A stretch of DNA of 64,000 nucleotides, from positions 27,906 to 91,905 of the forward strand of contig JAFXDG010000079.1 in assembly GCA_017521285.1 (NCBI GenBank), read 5' to 3'. This document shows positions 62,135-64,000 of the stretch, in pieces. Both the position numbers and the translations under genes were made by a program. The notes beneath the pieces are model-generated. The model had not been told where the DNA came from. It did not search any database and saw only the letters and a program-made list of their open reading frames with translations. The stretch's first letter is position 1. Every line of letters begins with the position of its first letter. The stretch is from Bacteroidaceae bacterium (GTDB lineage: Bacteria > Bacteroidota > Bacteroidia > Bacteroidales > Bacteroidaceae).

Positions 62135-63631
62135 ATGAACAGAAAACTACTTCTTATTCTTTCCCTGTTTGCTGTTATGGGCATTTCCCGTGCCGCCACT
62201 ATTACCGTAACAGTTGACAGTGTGCGCCATCAGAAGGTGACAGGCTTCGGTGCTGCAGCCTGTTGGGGAGCCATGCTTCCCATTGATGATGTGAATGTCA
62301 TCAAACTTCTCTACGGAGAAGATTCTCCCGTAGGATTGAACATTGTGCGTATGGAGATTTCGCCCAACACACAGGGTGACGTCAAGTATCCGTGGGACAC
62401 ACCTTATGACTGGCATGGGTATCTGCCCGTCATCAAGGAAGCCAAGAAGCGCGGTGCACTCGTTTATGGTTGTCCGTGGTCGCCTCCCGGCAGTTACAAG
62501 ACCAACAACACTGCTCAAGGTGGTAACAGTGAAGACCAGGGCTACAAGCGTGGTGAACTCCGCCAAGACCATTATGCCAAATTCTTCCCTTGGCTCAATT
62601 CCTATCTTGCTTATATGCACAGCAACCAGGCCGATGTTGATGTCGTGGCCATTCAGAACGAACCCGACTGGTGGGTGAACTATTCCGGCTGTCTCTACAG
62701 TCCCGAACAGTTGGTGACACTTGTGAAGGAGAATGCCCACCTGCTGAAGAAAGACCAGTACAAGGTGAAACTGATGTCGGGTGAAAGCTTGAACTTTAAC
62801 CCCAAATACACCGACCCTTTGTTGAACGACCCGGGTTCTTGCGAGTACATTGATGTGATTGGTGGCCACCTCTATGGTACTCCGCCGTTGGAATACATGG
62901 CCAAGTCGGCCGAGACAGCCCGCAAGTATGGCAAGGACGTGTGGATGACCGAACACTCAGTGGAGTGTGGCGACCGTTTGCCCAATTGGCACGACGAACT
63001 TATCTTTGCCGAAGAACTCAACGAGTCTATGCTGGCCGGAGCCAATGCATACGTCTATTGGTACATGATGGCTCACTGGTCATTCGTTGGGACAGGGGAG
63101 ACCAAGTATGGAAAGGGAAACACATACGGCAAATTGCTTCGTCGTGGTTATGTGATGTCTCATTTCTCCAAGAATGTCACTGGTTCTACCCGTTTGGGCA
63201 GCAAGGCCAGTGTACATGTGGGAACGAACAGTGCCTTTCAGGCATCGGCATACATCAAGGGCGATTCGCTCATTGTGATGGCTATTGATACCACCAAGAA
63301 TGCGTTCGACCTCAAGCTCAATCTGCCTTATAAAGTAAAGGGAGGTACTCATTTGCTCTCAACTGACGAGGCCGTGTGCCAACAGTTGCCCATTGAAATG
63401 AGTGAAGCTGCATCTACTGTTACTGTTTCACTGCCTGCCCGCAGTCTGAATACTTATATCCTTCAGATTGACCGTGAAGCTGCCGGTATGGTGGAAGAGG
63501 TGTATGTTCCTGCTCCCGTCAAAGGCCCTTCGGTTTATTATGATATGCAAGGTCGCCTGTTGGATGGGCCGCATGGATTCTGCATCGAACGCAAGGCGGA
63601 TGGTCGTGTGGTGAAACATTATATTCCTTGA
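62135..63631 (+). CDS. Glycoside hydrolase family 30 enzyme
   Basis: Secreted 498-residue retaining glycosidase. Signal peptide (LLLILSLFAVMGISRAA), then the GH30 TIM barrel: VTGFGAAACWGAMLP start, acid/base Glu in VVAIQNEPDWW, nucleophile Glu in KDVWMTEHSVE, and the beta-sandwich (LIVMAIDTTKNAFDLKLNLP). The last ~35 residues (VYYDMQGRLLDGPHGF...GRVVKHYIP) look like the short C-terminal sorting-type motif common in Prevotella-like secreted proteins. Family members act on glucuronoxylan, beta-1,6-glucan or glucosylceramides; the exact specificity is unclear. It is the only enzyme in the Sus locus seen here. Confidence 0.93.
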   Translation: MNRKLLLILSLFAVMGISRAATITVTVDSVRHQKVTGFGAAACWGAMLPIDDVNVIKLLYGEDSPVGLNIVRMEISPNTQGDVKYPWDTPYDWHGYLPVIKEAKKRGALVYGCPWSPPGSYKTNNTAQGGNSEDQGYKRGELRQDHYAKFFPWLNSYLAYMHSNQADVDVVAIQNEPDWWVNYSGCLYSPEQLVTLVKENAHLLKKDQYKVKLMSGESLNFNPKYTDPLLNDPGSCEYIDVIGGHLYGTPPLEYMAKSAETARKYGKDVWMTEHSVECGDRLPNWHDELIFAEELNESMLAGANAYVYWYMMAHWSFVGTGETKYGKGNTYGKLLRRGYVMSHFSKNVTGSTRLGSKASVHVGTNSAFQASAYIKGDSLIVMAIDTTKNAFDLKLNLPYKVKGGTHLLSTDEAVCQQLPIEMSEAASTVTVSLPARSLNTYILQIDREAAGMVEEVYVPAPVKGPSVYYDMQGRLLDGPHGFCIERKADGRVVKHYIP

Positions 63632-63693
63632 TGAAGGGGAAATCTCACAGCTCGTAATTGCTTTATTGGGCTACGCTGACGTTGGGTCAGCAG

Positions 63694-63730
63694 AAGGGAA
63701 TGGTGTCAAATGATGCCATTCCCTTTTTTT
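63694..63730 (+). terminator. Rho-independent terminator (GH30 gene / Sus locus)
   Basis: A perfect 10-bp stem AAGGGAATGG/CCATTCCCTT with loop TGTCAAATGATG is followed directly by a T-run, 62 bases after the GH30 stop codon. Confidence 0.85.
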
Positions 63731-63758
63731 GGGGCACGGATGACGCGGATGAATGGTT

Positions 63759-63821
63759 AAAGGTCTAAAGTCTAAGGTAGAAAGTCTAAGGTCAAAGGTC
63801 TAAGGTCAAAGGTCGAAAGTC
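63759..63821. repeat. Tandem words AAGGTCTAAAGTCTAAGGTC
   Basis: Nine or so short units of the GGTCTAAAGTCTAAGG kind in a row. No complementary arm is seen before the window ends. Confidence 0.6.
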
Positions 63822-63866
63822 GGGTGTCCAATTTGCAGTACTTTGTTTTTGGTTCTTTCTCATGCT

Positions 63867-63965
63867 GTCTCTGTCACCCTGAGCGTAGTCGAAGGGTCTA
63901 TCAGTCAGAGTATTATAAAATGTTTTGCTTGTAGATCCTTCGACTTCGCTCAGGATGACAGAGAC
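63867..63965. repeat. Inverted repeat, CCTGAGCGTAGTCGAAGG type
   Basis: Arms 63867-63900 and 63932-63965 complement each other at about 31 of 34 positions. They contain CTGAGCGTAGTCGAAGG and CCTTCGACTTCGCTCAGG. Compact or half copies occur at 23154, 26953 and 39310. I recall similar sequences being common in intergenic DNA of other phyla, but this is unchecked. Confidence 0.8.
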
Positions 63966-64000
63966 CGTCAGTTCTGCATAAAAGAGGGCTTACCCACATC

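Noticed and set aside
1-64000. tRNA, rRNA, integrase, transposase or attachment sites
   Set aside because: I looked for T-loop motifs, rRNA cores and recombinase motifs on both strands by eye and found none that hold up.

Overview
The window reads as a chromosome segment from a gut-type Bacteroidales bacterium (Bacteroidaceae/Prevotellaceae-like). The evidence is two SusC/SusD pairs, fimbrillin-like lipoproteins, a two-ACT-domain arylacetate operon, DUF4296 and DUF3078 proteins, an HU-related protein, and repeated TAnnTTTG promoter boxes (the Bacteroides -7 element) instead of E. coli-type promoters. Species is not resolved. Base composition differs by region: the efflux and arylacetate block (about 9-22 kb) is visibly GC-rich, the Sus block (45-62 kb) is lower, and 39.8-40.8 kb is AT-rich.

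Layout. 0-2.2 kb: 3' part of a RelA/SpoT gene converging on an AraC regulator. 2.4-8.7 kb (minus): housekeeping operon ileS-dksA-lspA-DUF4296-hypothetical-thioesterase. 8.9-9.8 kb: CbpA-like DnaJ. 9.9-16.1 kb (plus): RND efflux pump (outer-membrane factor, adaptor, inner-membrane pump). 16.3-22.6 kb (minus): omega-amidase, iorA, iorB, aminotransferase, paaK, ACT protein, which together fit reductive synthesis of aromatic amino acids from arylacetates. 22.7-26.7 kb (plus): a long leader hairpin, a 53-residue peptide, two fimbrillin-like lipoproteins, a 22-bp-period array and an HU-like gene. 27-31.3 kb: GH3 glucosidase, a sugar nucleotidyltransferase lacking expected catalytic residues, and galE. 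31.4-37.4 kb (minus): S9 peptidase, yidC and pyrG; the pyrG product has no glutaminase nucleophile cysteine. 37.7-39.1 kb: DUF3078 outer-membrane protein. 39.1-40.8 kb: no protein gene, but repeats and a candidate small RNA. 40.8-45 kb: MerR regulator, M23 peptidase, alaS. 45.5-63.6 kb (plus): a Sus-type locus with three fasciclin-domain lipoproteins, two SusC/SusD pairs and a GH30 glycosidase.

The most unusual feature is the intergenic DNA. Nearly every gap of 80 bp or more holds a long imperfect inverted repeat whose arms are built from iterated short words (for example GGAGTTCAG, GCGGATTAC, CCCTCCCAAGGGAGGG, GACAGCTGACAG). Several unrelated families share this design, some are nested inside each other, and one straddles the start codon and signal-peptide region of a SusD gene. 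Two tandem arrays with exact 24-bp and 22-bp periods are a second unexplained class.
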